A stretch of DNA of 64,000 nt from Gammaproteobacteria bacterium (GTDB taxonomy: Bacteria; Pseudomonadota; Gammaproteobacteria; DSM-16500). The translations under genes were made by a program, and so were the position numbers. Under the pieces are notes generated by a model. The model saw nothing but the letters and a program-made list of their open reading frames with translations, was not told where the DNA came from and did not search any database. The stretch is taken from NCBI GenBank assembly GCA_013286495.1, contig JABDFQ010000006.1:1-64000 (forward strand), given 5' to 3'. This document shows positions 1 through 8,764 of this stretch, one piece after another; position 1 is the stretch's first letter; each line of letters starts with the position of its first letter.

Positions 1-713
1 GACGAATTGAAAAGCTAAATGAATTAGCCGCTCAACTACAATCAAAATACAATATTGAAGTTCATGCATTTCAATTGGATGTGAGCCAGCATATTAAAGT
101 AGTAGAAGCATTGAAATCCTTACCGACGAATTGGAACATTGTTGATGTCCTGATAAATAATGCGGGATTGGCGGCTGGACTGGATACTATACAAGATGCA
201 AGTATTCAGGATTGGGAAGAAATGATAAATACCAATATCAAGGGTCTTTTGTATGTGACAAAAGAAATTTTACCTCAGATGCTGGATAAAAATTCAGGCC
301 ATATTATTAATATTGGATCTGTCGCTGGACATTATGTTTATCCTAAGGGAGCAGTGTATTGTGCAACCAAGCATGCAGTTAATGCATTATCTAGCGGATT
401 ACGCATGGATTTGTTTGGAACCAGGATCAGAGTGAGTAGTATTGATCCTGGTGCAGTAGAAACAAATTTCAGTCTGGTACGATTTAAGGGTGATGAAAAA
501 CGTGCTGCATCTGTATATGAAGGTATGGAACCGCTAACACCAGAGGATGTTGCAGATGCGGTATTATACTGCGCTACTCGTCCTCAGCATGTTAACGTTA
601 GCGAAGTGATTATTATGCCGACTGATCAGGCATCTGCAACGATGGTGTCTCGTAAAAATCAAGCATCAACTTTTATTAATGATTCATTAATCAAAGTTGA
701 TGGGAGTAAATAA
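1..713 (+). CDS. SDR-family NAD(P)-dependent oxidoreductase, 5'-truncated by window edge
   Basis: Classical short-chain dehydrogenase, probably of the YdfG group (NADP-dependent oxidation of 3-hydroxy acids/serine-like substrates, cytosolic). The frame is open from base 3 (reading RIEKLNELAAQL...) and no start is needed inside the window, so the gene begins upstream; the TTG at 75 is only an internal codon. Visible motifs are NNAG, the catalytic Ser in INIGSVAG and the YxxxK pair in VYCATKHAV, then the PGAVETNF segment. The Rossmann glycine motif lies before the window. The C-terminus (IIMPTDQAS) resembles YdfG proteins. A strong GGGAG at 702-706 near its end serves the next gene. The substrate is inferred only from family resemblance. 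Confidence 0.9.
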   Translation, partial: RIEKLNELAAQLQSKYNIEVHAFQLDVSQHIKVVEALKSLPTNWNIVDVLINNAGLAAGLDTIQDASIQDWEEMINTNIKGLLYVTKEILPQMLDKNSGHIINIGSVAGHYVYPKGAVYCATKHAVNALSSGLRMDLFGTRIRVSSIDPGAVETNFSLVRFKGDEKRAASVYEGMEPLTPEDVADAVLYCATRPQHVNVSEVIIMPTDQASATMVSRKNQASTFINDSLIKVDGSK

Positions 714-743
714 TATGCCAAAATCAAGATAAATGATATTACG

Positions 744-1535
744 ATGTACTATGAAATACATGGTGAAGGTGAGCCATTAATCATGATTTCTGGCTTTAGC
801 GCTGACCATCTTATATGGAATGAAGTTATTCCCAGATTAAAAAATAATTATAAGGTTATTGTTTTTGATAATCGTGGCGCAGGACAAACAGATATACCAC
901 ATAAACCTTATAGTATAGAAGAAATGAGTCATGATACCGCGCAACTATGTCATCAGCTTAATATTAAAAAAGCCCATTTCATTGGAAATTCCATGGGCGG
1001 ATTTATATTGCAGCACTTGGCATATCAATATCCCGATCTTGTTCAAACCGCAATTATTAGTAATTCAACTACTTCTGTGAAATGCAATTTTCATTTATAT
1101 GTTGATGCACAATTAGAATTACTAAAAGCAAACGCTCCACGATCTGCCATGATCAAGGCATCTTGCAGTTGGGCGTTTTCATATAAATTTCTAACACGAC
1201 CTGGAATGCTCGATAATCTAATTGAATTGGGTTTGAATGCTCCTTATCCATTTAGTATTGCGGGTTATGAAGGCCAGTATGCTGCGCTTTGTCAATTTGA
1301 TTCTACAGATTGGCTACATAAAATTACCACTCCAACCATGGTTGTTAGTGGTAACCAGGATTTAATATTTCCCGAGCCTTTAGTCAAAATACTTGTCAAT
1401 CATATTCCTCACGCAAAATATTATTCCTTCTGTGATTGTGGGCATTTGCCGTTTATGGAATATCCGGAACAATTTGCTGAAATGGTAAAGGAGTTTATTT
1501 CTGGGTATCGAATGAAATTGATCACTAATAATTAA
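744..1535 (+). CDS. alpha/beta hydrolase (possible 5' frameshift)
   Basis: Alpha/beta-hydrolase fold enzyme, of the size and layout of 3-oxoadipate enol-lactonase or pimeloyl-ACP esterase relatives; the substrate is unknown. Visible elements are the oxyanion region (MISGFSADH), DNRGAGQTD, the nucleophile elbow GNSMGG, the acid in SGNQDLIFP and the His in CGHLPFMEYP. The ATG at 744 gives an abrupt start (MYYEIHGEGEP) with no good ribosome site. An ATG at 715 has GGGAG eight bases upstream but runs into TAA after five codons. One extra A in the A4 run at 720-723 would join it into MPKIKINDITMYYEIHGEG, the usual N-terminus of this family. The gene is therefore either frameshifted or carries a homopolymer sequencing error. 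It follows the SDR gene almost directly. Confidence 0.85.
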   Translation: MYYEIHGEGEPLIMISGFSADHLIWNEVIPRLKNNYKVIVFDNRGAGQTDIPHKPYSIEEMSHDTAQLCHQLNIKKAHFIGNSMGGFILQHLAYQYPDLVQTAIISNSTTSVKCNFHLYVDAQLELLKANAPRSAMIKASCSWAFSYKFLTRPGMLDNLIELGLNAPYPFSIAGYEGQYAALCQFDSTDWLHKITTPTMVVSGNQDLIFPEPLVKILVNHIPHAKYYSFCDCGHLPFMEYPEQFAEMVKEFISGYRMKLITNN

Positions 1536-1661
1536 TTCCACATATATTGAGAAAACAAGTTCTCAGCCGGAGACTGGGATTTAAGTTGTGTTGACAACCG
1601 TTAGAATTAAGTTTGTGTGGTATATTAATTTTTTCCAATAAAATAACCGGAATTTTACTTA

Positions 1662-1877
1662 ATGAAAAAAATCTTGATGGGTTTATTTATTCTATTTTTT
1701 ACCTGTGGCTTGGCAGCTTGCGCGTCTAATACTCGAAATATGAATACGGGAGTTGGAGCAGCCTCCGGTGCAGCTGTTGCTGCTTTAACTGGCAATCCTA
1801 TTATTGTATTGGGCGGCGCAGTGGTTGGTGGAACTATTGGATACTCGATGAATAGTACCGATAAAACACAAAAGTAA
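1662..1877 (+). CDS. small glycine-zipper lipoprotein
   Basis: A 71-residue envelope protein. It has a lipoprotein signal peptide with lipobox LAAC (Cys20) and a mature part rich in Gly/Ala (GVGAASGAAVAALTGNP, then GGAVVGGTIGY), the pattern of glycine-zipper lipoproteins such as OsmB/SlyB relatives. It is probably anchored in the outer membrane; no enzymatic role is expected. It stands alone, with about 125 bp of non-coding DNA before it. Confidence 0.75.
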   Translation: MKKILMGLFILFFTCGLAACASNTRNMNTGVGAASGAAVAALTGNPIIVLGGAVVGGTIGYSMNSTDKTQK

Positions 1878-1975
1878 GCGCATTTTGCATGGGCGATTCT
1901 TCCGTCATTTTCTTGGGATGGGAAATCAGAATTTTGGGATGATCCCATGCTTTTACTATCAAGCTTAATTATTAG

Positions 1976-2299
1976 TCATGCGTTCGTTTTAATTGGGGAG
2001 ATTGGAGATACTTTCCAGAAAAAACTGGCAAAGGTGCTCAAATTGATCTTATATTAGATCGAGATGACGATTGTATTACATTGTGTGAAATTAAACATAC
2101 CCTTAAAGAATTTGTAATTACAAAAAAATATTTTGAAGAGATTAAATGCAAACAGGAAATTTATAAACTGCAAACAAGAACCAAAAAGCAAATTCAATGG
2201 TGTCTTATTACAAATAATGGCGTTTTAAAAAATCAATATTATAAAAAACTCATTGGACATGTTGTTAAGCTTGATGATTTATTTAAAGATACTAATTAG
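1976..2299 (+). pseudogene. C-terminal remnant of a DUF234-type AAA ATPase
   Basis: From 1976 (just after an in-frame TAG at 1973) an open frame encodes a piece reading RYFPEKTGKGAQIDLILDRD followed by DDCITLCEIKH, ending at 2299. This matches the C-terminal nuclease-like segment of prokaryotic ATPases of the ATPase_2/DUF234 group (GAQIDLLIDR...CEIKF signature). The P-loop domain that should precede it is absent, and no credible start exists except a TTG at 2081 inside the motif. I read it as the surviving 3' end of a deleted gene. Confidence 0.65.
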
Positions 2300-2302
2300 C
2301 AA

Positions 2303-2362
2303 TTGTAATGTGTTGTTCCGCGGGTTATAAAATTTTATAACCCGCGGAACAACACATTACAA
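2303..2362. repeat. 60-bp perfect palindrome, no loop
   Basis: Two 30-base arms (2303-2332 and 2333-2362) are exact reverse complements meeting at AAAATTTT, with a GC-rich block CCGCGGG/CCCGCGG in each arm. It lies four bases after the ATPase remnant stop. It could form a long hairpin in RNA and act as a two-way terminator, or it could be a palindromic repeat element. No family was recognised. Confidence 0.9.
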
Positions 2363-2406
2363 GGGCGCACGCTAATTTGAAATTTTATTTCTGATGAGTG
2401 ATTAAA

Positions 2407-2532
2407 ATGAACGATAATGAACTAATGGAATTTAAATACAATGCAGATGCAATCATCAAAAAATATTTCACATTTTTCACAAATTTAGATTTATGCGGTA
2501 ACAAAATTGGGAATTCGGATTTTAAGATATGA
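2407..2532 (+). other. short ORF with an LRR-like tail (possible gene fragment)
   Basis: ATG at 2407 opens 41 codons ending FTFFTNLDLCGNKIG..., a pattern that resembles one leucine-rich-repeat unit (LxLxxNxIG). It stops at 2530-2532. It may be the N-terminal stub of a lost LRR protein like the one at 13158-14645, or chance. The rest of 2363-2758 contains no supportable gene apart from the inverted repeat at 2572-2687. Confidence 0.25.
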
Positions 2533-2571
2533 AATATTTTGAAACATAAATTAAAAAATAGGCAGTTGCAG

Positions 2572-2687
2572 TTATTGGTTGAATCCAAGCGCGACTTGAA
2601 GAAAATAACGCCGGTAAGCAAATTTACCGGTTGGATTACACAAAAAATTACACATGCGGGAACGGCGCCCTTGGATTCAAACAATAA
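2572..2687. repeat. imperfect inverted repeat with inner hairpin
   Basis: TTATTGGTTGAATCCAAG (2572-2589) is repeated inverted at 2670-2687 with one mismatch. Between them CCGGTAA and TTACCGG form a second, inner stem around 2611-2630. Flanking bases (CAGTTGCAG / CTGCAG) extend the similarity weakly. This could be a small non-autonomous mobile element or a structured RNA; it was not recognised. Confidence 0.55.
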
Positions 2688-2758
2688 ATGTAGCTGCAGT
2701 TTCTTAAAATTAAATATATGAATCAATTAACCAACGTTGTTGCATATTAACTCCCCAT

Positions 2759-4459
2759 TTATTTTTTGGATATACTGCAGCGGTCAGAACTACCACCGCT
2801 TCGACAGTTATTGGAATTCGATGAACCGCAATTGCCAAAAATGTCGCAATGCTTGCCGGTACCATCACGACCATTTTGTTTCCACATGGAAAAATTATTC
2901 TTCAGGCTTGGTGCTTCACAAAAATTCATATTTATATAATTACCCACAAAAGTTGTGTACTCAGCTGCTTTTGCTGCTGAGGGAGTATAATGTGTTGTGC
3001 GTGAAGCATTGGTAAATTGAGAAAAATTATCACAACGACCCGTCGCCAGGCATTGATTCATATTATGATGGCTATCGTTTAAGGCTCTGAGATTATTCAT
3101 TACCTGTGCTGTTGTTGACGTGGTTTGCGTCAAAGCATCGCTTGTTAACGAAGGACTGGATTTTTGCAACAAGGCAAGATTATTTTGCATGCGTTCAAGA
3201 CGTGTATCGGGTGAGGCAGGCAGTATTTCTTGCGAGACAGGATTTCCTCTCAATACTTCAAGATTCTTTTGCATCCCTAAATATACATCCAAGTGATCAG
3301 GAAGATTGGTTGCTTTCTGGGTTTCAGTAGGCTTGTTCATAGAATTGTTAGCAACCAATTGCTTGTCTAATTCACATTTACCAATCCGGGTACCATTCGC
3401 ATACGTTGCGACATTACAAGTTAAACCATTTTGTTTGATTGTTTTGGTTGATTGAATAGCTTCATGATGAACATTACTTGCATAAGATGCAGCAACAATA
3501 TGACTACCACCGTAATAACCTAACAGTGAACCTGCAAAACCTGCTCCAATAGTACAAGCTCCTTGTCCAAATGGTGATAAACAGGCACTGTATATGAACG
3601 CTTTTTCTGCAAAAAAACTTCCCACTTTAAAAGCACCCGTCCAGCCAGCTAATATTCGGTTAGATTCCTGAAAGGTATTTTGATAGTTACCTGTTTGCTT
3701 ACTATATTGGTACTGCTGATATAAACTGTGTGCATCCAGGGCAAAGCCTATTCCTGTTAAACCTATTCCTGCCCCTCTTATACTATTTAGAGCAAACATC
3801 CCAGGTGGTCGATAATTGGGATTTGCGATGAAATTAGATTGAAGGGAGCGTGTTTGTGTGCAGCACATTTCGTTTATCCACTCCTGTGAACAACCAGCCT
3901 GTGTAAGTAGGTCAAAGCGTGCTGTATCCACTTCTGTAAGAATATCAACCTTCCAGCATCCTTTAACTTCATTTGGATTTATCTTTGAAGTAAATGCCAT
4001 TTCCATTTCATTTTTTTGAGATAAGACAAATTCCTTGTATGCTACGGGATTTGCGTGATAAGCAAATTCTTTCACAATATCTATTGGCGATTGGGCAGAG
4101 TGAATCTGATAAACATAGATGGTGTCAACATTGCCACGCAAGGGCTCGGGAAACTTTATCGCAACTTCTTTTGAACGGGTGGTAGAGATATATGCACTTC
4201 CTCCAAGATCATGATGCATTACATGATATACAAGGTCAGTCTTGTTACCTTTAGGGAAAAATCCCTTTTGAAACACATCAACATAGGCTTCTATCGACTC
4301 TCTATACAAGGGTTCGCCTTCAAACACATTCACCAGAGAATTTGTTGAAAACCGATAACCTTGTATATCTGTCTTATTATTGTGATCTTCCAGGCGTCTT
4401 CCTTCAAAATCAATAACAATAGGTTGTGGGAATAAATCAATATAACGTGAGCCTGACAT
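2759..4459 (-). CDS. putative RSE-class ADP-ribosyltransferase toxin/effector
   Basis: A 566-residue protein whose first ~175 residues look like pertussis/cholera-type ADP-ribosyltransferases, which move ADP-ribose from NAD+ to a host protein. LYRES at 51-55 supplies the Arg (R53) and is followed by DVFQKGF, nearly the DVFQNGF of pertussis toxin S1. His79 lies in YHVMHHD. GSAYISTT (87-94) is the STS-like strand. NEMEMAF supplies the ExE pair (E151/E153). Two Gly-rich hydrophobic stretches (~residues 225-245 and 300-325) could be membrane segments, and the C-terminal ~65 residues are Cys/Ser/Asn-rich. There is no N-terminal signal peptide, so export through a type IV secretion system is plausible. 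No neighbouring immunity gene is seen, which argues against an interbacterial toxin. The family call rests on motifs only. Confidence 0.65.
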   Translation of the reverse strand: MSGSRYIDLFPQPIVIDFEGRRLEDHNNKTDIQGYRFSTNSLVNVFEGEPLYRESIEAYVDVFQKGFFPKGNKTDLVYHVMHHDLGGSAYISTTRSKEVAIKFPEPLRGNVDTIYVYQIHSAQSPIDIVKEFAYHANPVAYKEFVLSQKNEMEMAFTSKINPNEVKGCWKVDILTEVDTARFDLLTQAGCSQEWINEMCCTQTRSLQSNFIANPNYRPPGMFALNSIRGAGIGLTGIGFALDAHSLYQQYQYSKQTGNYQNTFQESNRILAGWTGAFKVGSFFAEKAFIYSACLSPFGQGACTIGAGFAGSLLGYYGGSHIVAASYASNVHHEAIQSTKTIKQNGLTCNVATYANGTRIGKCELDKQLVANNSMNKPTETQKATNLPDHLDVYLGMQKNLEVLRGNPVSQEILPASPDTRLERMQNNLALLQKSSPSLTSDALTQTTSTTAQVMNNLRALNDSHHNMNQCLATGRCDNFSQFTNASRTTHYTPSAAKAAEYTTFVGNYINMNFCEAPSLKNNFSMWKQNGRDGTGKHCDIFGNCGSSNSNNCRSGGSSDRCSISKK

Positions 4460-4522
4460 TTTTCTAAATTTCCAAGTTTAATTAAATTTCATATTGTAAT
4501 ATCTACAGGAAAGGCTCCGTTT

Positions 4523-4663
4523 TTAATGCACCCCATCAGTAGACTGTCGTAATTTCTCACTGAACATTATCTGCGTCAAGTTGCTGAGGGATTTGTGAGG
4601 TCTTTCATTTTTATATTTCATCAACCATATGTACAATAGTCCCTCACGCAACTTTTGAATTAA
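4523..4663 (-). mobile_element. IS3-family transposase orfB, 3'-end remnant
   Basis: On the minus strand an open stretch reads QKLREGLLYIWLMKYKNERP then HKSLSNLTQIMF and stops at 4523-4525. YxNERPHKSL is the hallmark C-terminal motif of IS3-family DDE transposases. The frame is closed upstream by a TAG at 4664-4666, so only about 46 codons survive. It sits between two effector-like genes. The window also holds an IS3 orfA with the first codons of orfB at 11160-11467; whether both come from one element type cannot be decided here. Confidence 0.75.
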
Positions 4664-4717
4664 CTACACCATCAGGCAGGATTTCAGAAGCCCATGTTTT
4701 TAAAAAATTCATATGAA

Positions 4718-7165
4718 TCATTTACTGGATTTTCGATGGATGTGATTAAAAATTTCTTTTTTTACTATGGGGTGGCTTACGATTTTGCTTGTGGATTTAC
4801 TTGAAAAAATTCCCATGCTTGTAGCAAGACTACAGGATTTTCCTGATTTAGAATTAGATATCTTGTTTCCGCTCTCTTCAATATTAGTTACTGTAGTTAA
4901 AAGTCTTTTTTCGGTGTGCAAAATCTCTTCCTGATTTTTCCGTGAAATTTTAGGCTTATTTTCATCAGTTATTTGCAGTTCCAGGGAAAAATCTTCAGCT
5001 ATCTCATCTGCGAGGTCTGTTATTGAATCCTCTTCGCATTCCTTCTGGGATAATAAGTGACCCGATTGATTGTTCCTGCGTTCAATTTCATTCAGCTTAT
5101 TCTTCCAATCCTCTTTCATAGCCTGGATATTTTTTATTCCAGATTTCTTTCTGTCTTCCTCCATGTCAGCTCTTGCGGTGCGAAGGCTTCGTTCAGGAGC
5201 CTGCAAGGCTTGTCCATGATTTTTCTCTGAAGTTTTAGCCGCATTTTTTGCAGATATTTGTTGTGCCGGGGAAAACTCTTCAACAGTTTCATCAAGAATA
5301 TCTAATATTAAATTCTTTTTTTTCCCGGATTCTTTCTGGGAGGATAAGTGATCTTTTTGCTTGCCTAAGCATTCAACCTCCGTCAGTTTATTCTTCCAAT
5401 CCTTTTTCATAGCCTGGATATCCTTTTTTCCAGATATCTTTCTGGATTTTTCCATTTCAGCTATTACAGCTGGAAGAATTCCTGCATTTTGCAATGCCCT
5501 TCCCTGATTTTTCACTGAAATTTGAGCGTCATTTTCATCAAGCATTTGTAGCGCCAGGGGAAAATCTTCACGAGCCTCATTAATGAGGAATATTATTTCA
5601 TTCGCCTCTCTCTGACGCTTTTTCTCGGCTAACAAATCATCTATTTGTTTTTTCCTGTTCTCACTTTCCATTAATTTATTTTTCCACTTCTCTTTGACAG
5701 TCTGGGAGATGTTTTTTCTTCCAAGCTGTTTTTTAGACTGGGAAATATAACTGTCCATTATTTTTAATTCATTTTCGAACGCTGCCCTCTCAAACTCTTC
5801 AGGATTGACTGAGAGATCGATATTATATCTATTATCACCATCTGGATTGATCACTGTAGCGTATTTATCCTTATCCAAAAATGCACCCATACGAGCAATT
5901 GGCTCAAATGCTGGTTTGCTATCCTGATTTACATCTGGAAGCGTTAATTTAAGGGCAACAGGATATTTACCTTCAATACGAAACAATCCCTTGATCAATT
6001 TGCCCAATAACTCGATCTTTTGGGGTGCGTCATTTTTCACACCCTCGAAAAATGACAGAAAGTCTTCCCTAAAACCGCATTTTTCAAGGTAACGTAGTTC
6101 TTTTATTACAGAAAGTACAATTCCAAGTAAAATGTTTTTCCCATAAAAAATTTCATTTGTGTAAGGGATGATTCTTTTAGCTGGGGATTTTTTGAGTGTG
6201 GATTCAATTTTACCTTCCGTATATGAGTTTGTAATGGCTGCTGTGCGATATTCATATTGCAATCCATCACTCAGCCCCATGTCTTTTGTCTTATTTTTAA
6301 TTCCGACTGGTTCCGATTTTCTTAGCAATATATTTCCCCAGAAAAATTTCCTTGAATTTTTTGTTGAAAAAGGTACGAGCTGGTCATGCAGTGAAATCCA
6401 CCCGCATTTCCTCAGCAAATTCATGTCGAAAACAAGGGAAGTTTTTCCATAGCGTGTTTCGGTTCCATTAACACCATCAACATAAATACGAAAAAAAACA
6501 AATCCACCATTGCCTAATTTTTCAATATTGCCTTTGGTGCTAAATTCGGATTCATATTTAGGATCATGCCTTTTAATTTCTGTATAGGAGTCAAGGCTGC
6601 CTGAACTAATAATGGGATAATACATATTTGTCGCATGCTGCATTTTGTAAGGCAAATTAAGCAGCGCTGCAAACAGGTCAATTTCATCGTCCCTTAATCC
6701 ATATGGATTATTACTGTTACTCTTTTTTAATCCTGTAATCAGGTGTTCAAGGTTATTTCTGGATATTTTTTCAATGGGATTGGTATTTTTAAAGCCTCGC
6801 ATCCCGATGTTTGCCCTGATGAATTTTTGGCCTTTGAGAATGTCATTGTAGGCATTCCTTACCTTGATAGTTTGTGCTATCAGGGTTGCCGCCTGGGAAA
6901 ATTTTCTGGCATCATAATCGATAGCCAAACCCTTATCCTTCAACTGGTATTTTGTCAGGTAATAGTCATATACCTGACGCAGGTTATACAAGCCGCCTGC
7001 ATTAGCAGCTCCCCTGACCTGCAATGGGTTGTTGAAATAATACATGATTACCTTGAATTGATCAGCGGGATTGCCATGTGTGTGAAATTGTGAGGAAGGT
7101 TTATCCATTGATTTGATAAATTGAACGATTCTGTTTTCCAGCTCATCAAAAGTGATTGCTTTCAT
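4718..7165 (-). CDS. large protein of unknown function with three C-terminal repeats
   Basis: An 815-residue soluble protein with no signal peptide or membrane segment. No known family was recognised. The N-terminal ~450 residues look globular (for example GGFVFFRIYVDG and CGWISLHDQLVP). From about residue 500 to the end, a Lys/Glu-rich unit of roughly 95 residues is repeated three times, each with a core like IQAMKxDWKNKLxE, then a Ser-Gln-Lys-Glu motif, a DExxEDFS-like stretch and KNQGxAL. These parts are probably helical or coiled-coil. Size, repeats and position beside an ADP-ribosyltransferase and IS remnants suggest a secreted effector, but this is inference. Confidence 0.7.
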   Translation of the reverse strand: MKAITFDELENRIVQFIKSMDKPSSQFHTHGNPADQFKVIMYYFNNPLQVRGAANAGGLYNLRQVYDYYLTKYQLKDKGLAIDYDARKFSQAATLIAQTIKVRNAYNDILKGQKFIRANIGMRGFKNTNPIEKISRNNLEHLITGLKKSNSNNPYGLRDDEIDLFAALLNLPYKMQHATNMYYPIISSGSLDSYTEIKRHDPKYESEFSTKGNIEKLGNGGFVFFRIYVDGVNGTETRYGKTSLVFDMNLLRKCGWISLHDQLVPFSTKNSRKFFWGNILLRKSEPVGIKNKTKDMGLSDGLQYEYRTAAITNSYTEGKIESTLKKSPAKRIIPYTNEIFYGKNILLGIVLSVIKELRYLEKCGFREDFLSFFEGVKNDAPQKIELLGKLIKGLFRIEGKYPVALKLTLPDVNQDSKPAFEPIARMGAFLDKDKYATVINPDGDNRYNIDLSVNPEEFERAAFENELKIMDSYISQSKKQLGRKNISQTVKEKWKNKLMESENRKKQIDDLLAEKKRQREANEIIFLINEAREDFPLALQMLDENDAQISVKNQGRALQNAGILPAVIAEMEKSRKISGKKDIQAMKKDWKNKLTEVECLGKQKDHLSSQKESGKKKNLILDILDETVEEFSPAQQISAKNAAKTSEKNHGQALQAPERSLRTARADMEEDRKKSGIKNIQAMKEDWKNKLNEIERRNNQSGHLLSQKECEEDSITDLADEIAEDFSLELQITDENKPKISRKNQEEILHTEKRLLTTVTNIEESGNKISNSKSGKSCSLATSMGIFSSKSTSKIVSHPIVKKEIFNHIHRKSSK

Positions 7166-7520
7166 GCGGTTATCTCTACTGGTGTTATTTTTTTAATATA
7201 ATTTGAAGATTATTACATAAAACCTGAACGCCATGAAACAATACATTATTTATTTTTATATGGAGTATTTAGATAGCCTGAACAATCTGATGCTTTTCTA
7301 TTACAGTCTATCGCTTTCTGCGTGGTATGGTTACAAAGAATTTCGACGGTTCTATCGTCCTTGATATAGTCCTATTACTAGTCTAGTCGTTATTAAGTAA
7401 GCGTCTAGTGATATACATTGTTTGACGCTTACGTCGCACTTCAAATGAGATTCCACAAAAAAAGAGCGATGCGACATTTTTTTCATTCCTATTTTCCATG
7501 TTTGTAATTCATCGATTTTA
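7166..7520. other. 355-bp intergenic region without a supported gene
   Basis: AT-rich DNA between the 815-residue gene and the phosphotransferase gene. A 9-bp inverted repeat GTAAGCGTC/GACGCTTAC (7397-7405 and 7424-7432) could be a terminator stem or a protein site. A 66-codon minus-strand ORF here overlaps the phosphotransferase 3' end and shows no recognisable features. Confidence 0.5.
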
Positions 7521-8462
7521 TTAGTGATGCTCATGCCAATCAGATAAAACATTTGCTATCATGCGTCTCGCTAAAACAGCTAGAGTGGGATTTGAAAGTT
7601 TATAATAAGGCAACATAATTAATGCGATAGACAGAGCCCAGCCTCGACCCCTTTCCCATGTCTCATCGTCAATGAATTCTAAATTTTCTTTAAAAATTCT
7701 TCTTGAACTTGGATTGAATAGAGCCCATGCAATAACTAGATCACAAGCTGGATCACCAATTCCAATATCAGTAAAATCTAATACAGCTTTTAATCGATTA
7801 TCTTGAATTAATATATTGCCGGGTAAAAAGTCACCATGTATCCATACAGGTTCTTTATTCCAATATGCAATATTAGATAATTCTTCCCATAATGCAGAGA
7901 TTAAGGGAATATTGATTTCACCATTTAATTCACTAATAGCCTTTTTAGTTTCAACATTTAACTCATTTTCACTCAATCGAATTCCACGCCTTGAAGTAGG
8001 ACCATTTTTTAGATTGATTTTGTGAAAATCATTTAGAAAATCAGCTAAGTCTTTAGCTAGCATCTTATATTCGTTTTGATTTTCGAAATCAGGATTGTGG
8101 CCTTCTTCCCACTGGACGATAAGCCAGGAATATGGGTAGTCTTTAGAAGGATTGCCTTTAAATACCGGGAAAGAAATAGGTACATTTAAATATTTAGCAA
8201 TTTTAGGTAACCACATATATTCTTTATTGATTTTAATTTCGATGCTACCAGATTCCCATTCAATACGAGGTAGCCGTACAACATATTCTGTACCCAAACG
8301 AAAAAGCGCATTATCAGTACCGCTTGATTGAACCTGTGATAATGAAAGATCAGCCCACTGTGGGCATTGACTTTTTAAAAGTGAACGTACCAGACATTTA
8401 TCAATTTCCAACTCATTTTCATGCATTTTTACCATAATTTTTATCTCATTATTTTCTAACAC
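7521..8462 (-). CDS. aminoglycoside phosphotransferase (APH) family kinase
   Basis: Cytosolic small-molecule kinase of the APH/choline-kinase fold that transfers ATP phosphate to a hydroxyl of its substrate. Brenner's motif HGDFLPGNILI gives the catalytic Asp and metal-binding Asn, and VLDFTDIGIGDPACDL gives the DFG-equivalent Asp. YVVRLPR near the N-terminus corresponds to the nucleotide-binding strand. At 313 residues it is typical of the family. The listed start is a GTG overlapping the previous frame by seven bases; an ATG ten codons in (MVKMHENEL) is equally possible. It could give drug resistance or phosphorylate a metabolite made by the neighbouring genes; the substrate cannot be read from the sequence. 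Confidence 0.85.
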   Translation of the reverse strand: MLENNEIKIMVKMHENELEIDKCLVRSLLKSQCPQWADLSLSQVQSSGTDNALFRLGTEYVVRLPRIEWESGSIEIKINKEYMWLPKIAKYLNVPISFPVFKGNPSKDYPYSWLIVQWEEGHNPDFENQNEYKMLAKDLADFLNDFHKINLKNGPTSRRGIRLSENELNVETKKAISELNGEINIPLISALWEELSNIAYWNKEPVWIHGDFLPGNILIQDNRLKAVLDFTDIGIGDPACDLVIAWALFNPSSRRIFKENLEFIDDETWERGRGWALSIALIMLPYYKLSNPTLAVLARRMIANVLSDWHEHH

Positions 8463-8764
8463 TCATACACAATAACTTCGTCATTTTGAGCAGGTTGTTG
8501 ATTACGATCAAATGCTTTTATCATTTTCACATTGGAAAATCCGAGTTCATGTAATAAAGCAAATAACTGATTGCCATCATCGTACAATCTCAATTTCATA
8601 TGTTCTACTTCTGTTTGGATAATTGAATTCAAATTTACTAATTCATATCGACAAATAATGGTAACAACATCACCTTCTGGTGGCAATGTTAGAAAATCAG
8701 CAAGGATGAACTTGCTATCATTCTGATTCCACAGGATCCCAGGTACCTCTAATGTTTTATCAAT
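8456..8764 (-). pseudogene. C-terminal fragment, probably of a SAM-dependent methyltransferase
   Basis: The minus-strand frame is open from just after the prenyltransferase stop (8765-8767) to 8456, reading KTLEVPGILWNQNDSKFILA and ending AQNDEVIVYEC. The last 76 residues (from a TTG at 8686; GDVVTII, HMKLRLYDDGNQL, DEVIVYEC) resemble the final strands of class I methyltransferases. The SAM-binding GxGxG region is absent and there is no ATG, so it is most likely a leftover 3' end. It shares the frame of the upstream gene, being separated only by that TAA. The family call is moderately uncertain. Confidence 0.45.

Noticed and set aside
2572..2687. Considered as an integron attC site
   Set aside because: The conserved R and L boxes (GTTRRRY type) and a neighbouring cassette gene or integrase are not seen.
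2385..2726. 113-residue minus-strand ORF over the inverted repeat
   Set aside because: It runs through the palindromic arms and the LRR-like stub; composition looks like non-coding AT-rich DNA.
4667..4717. 25-codon minus-strand ORF reading MNFLKTWASEILPDGVV
   Set aside because: Too short, overlaps the IS3 remnant and no family recognised.
7352..7552. 66-residue minus-strand ORF ending in the region before the 815-residue gene
   Set aside because: It overlaps the phosphotransferase 3' end and has no recognisable feature.
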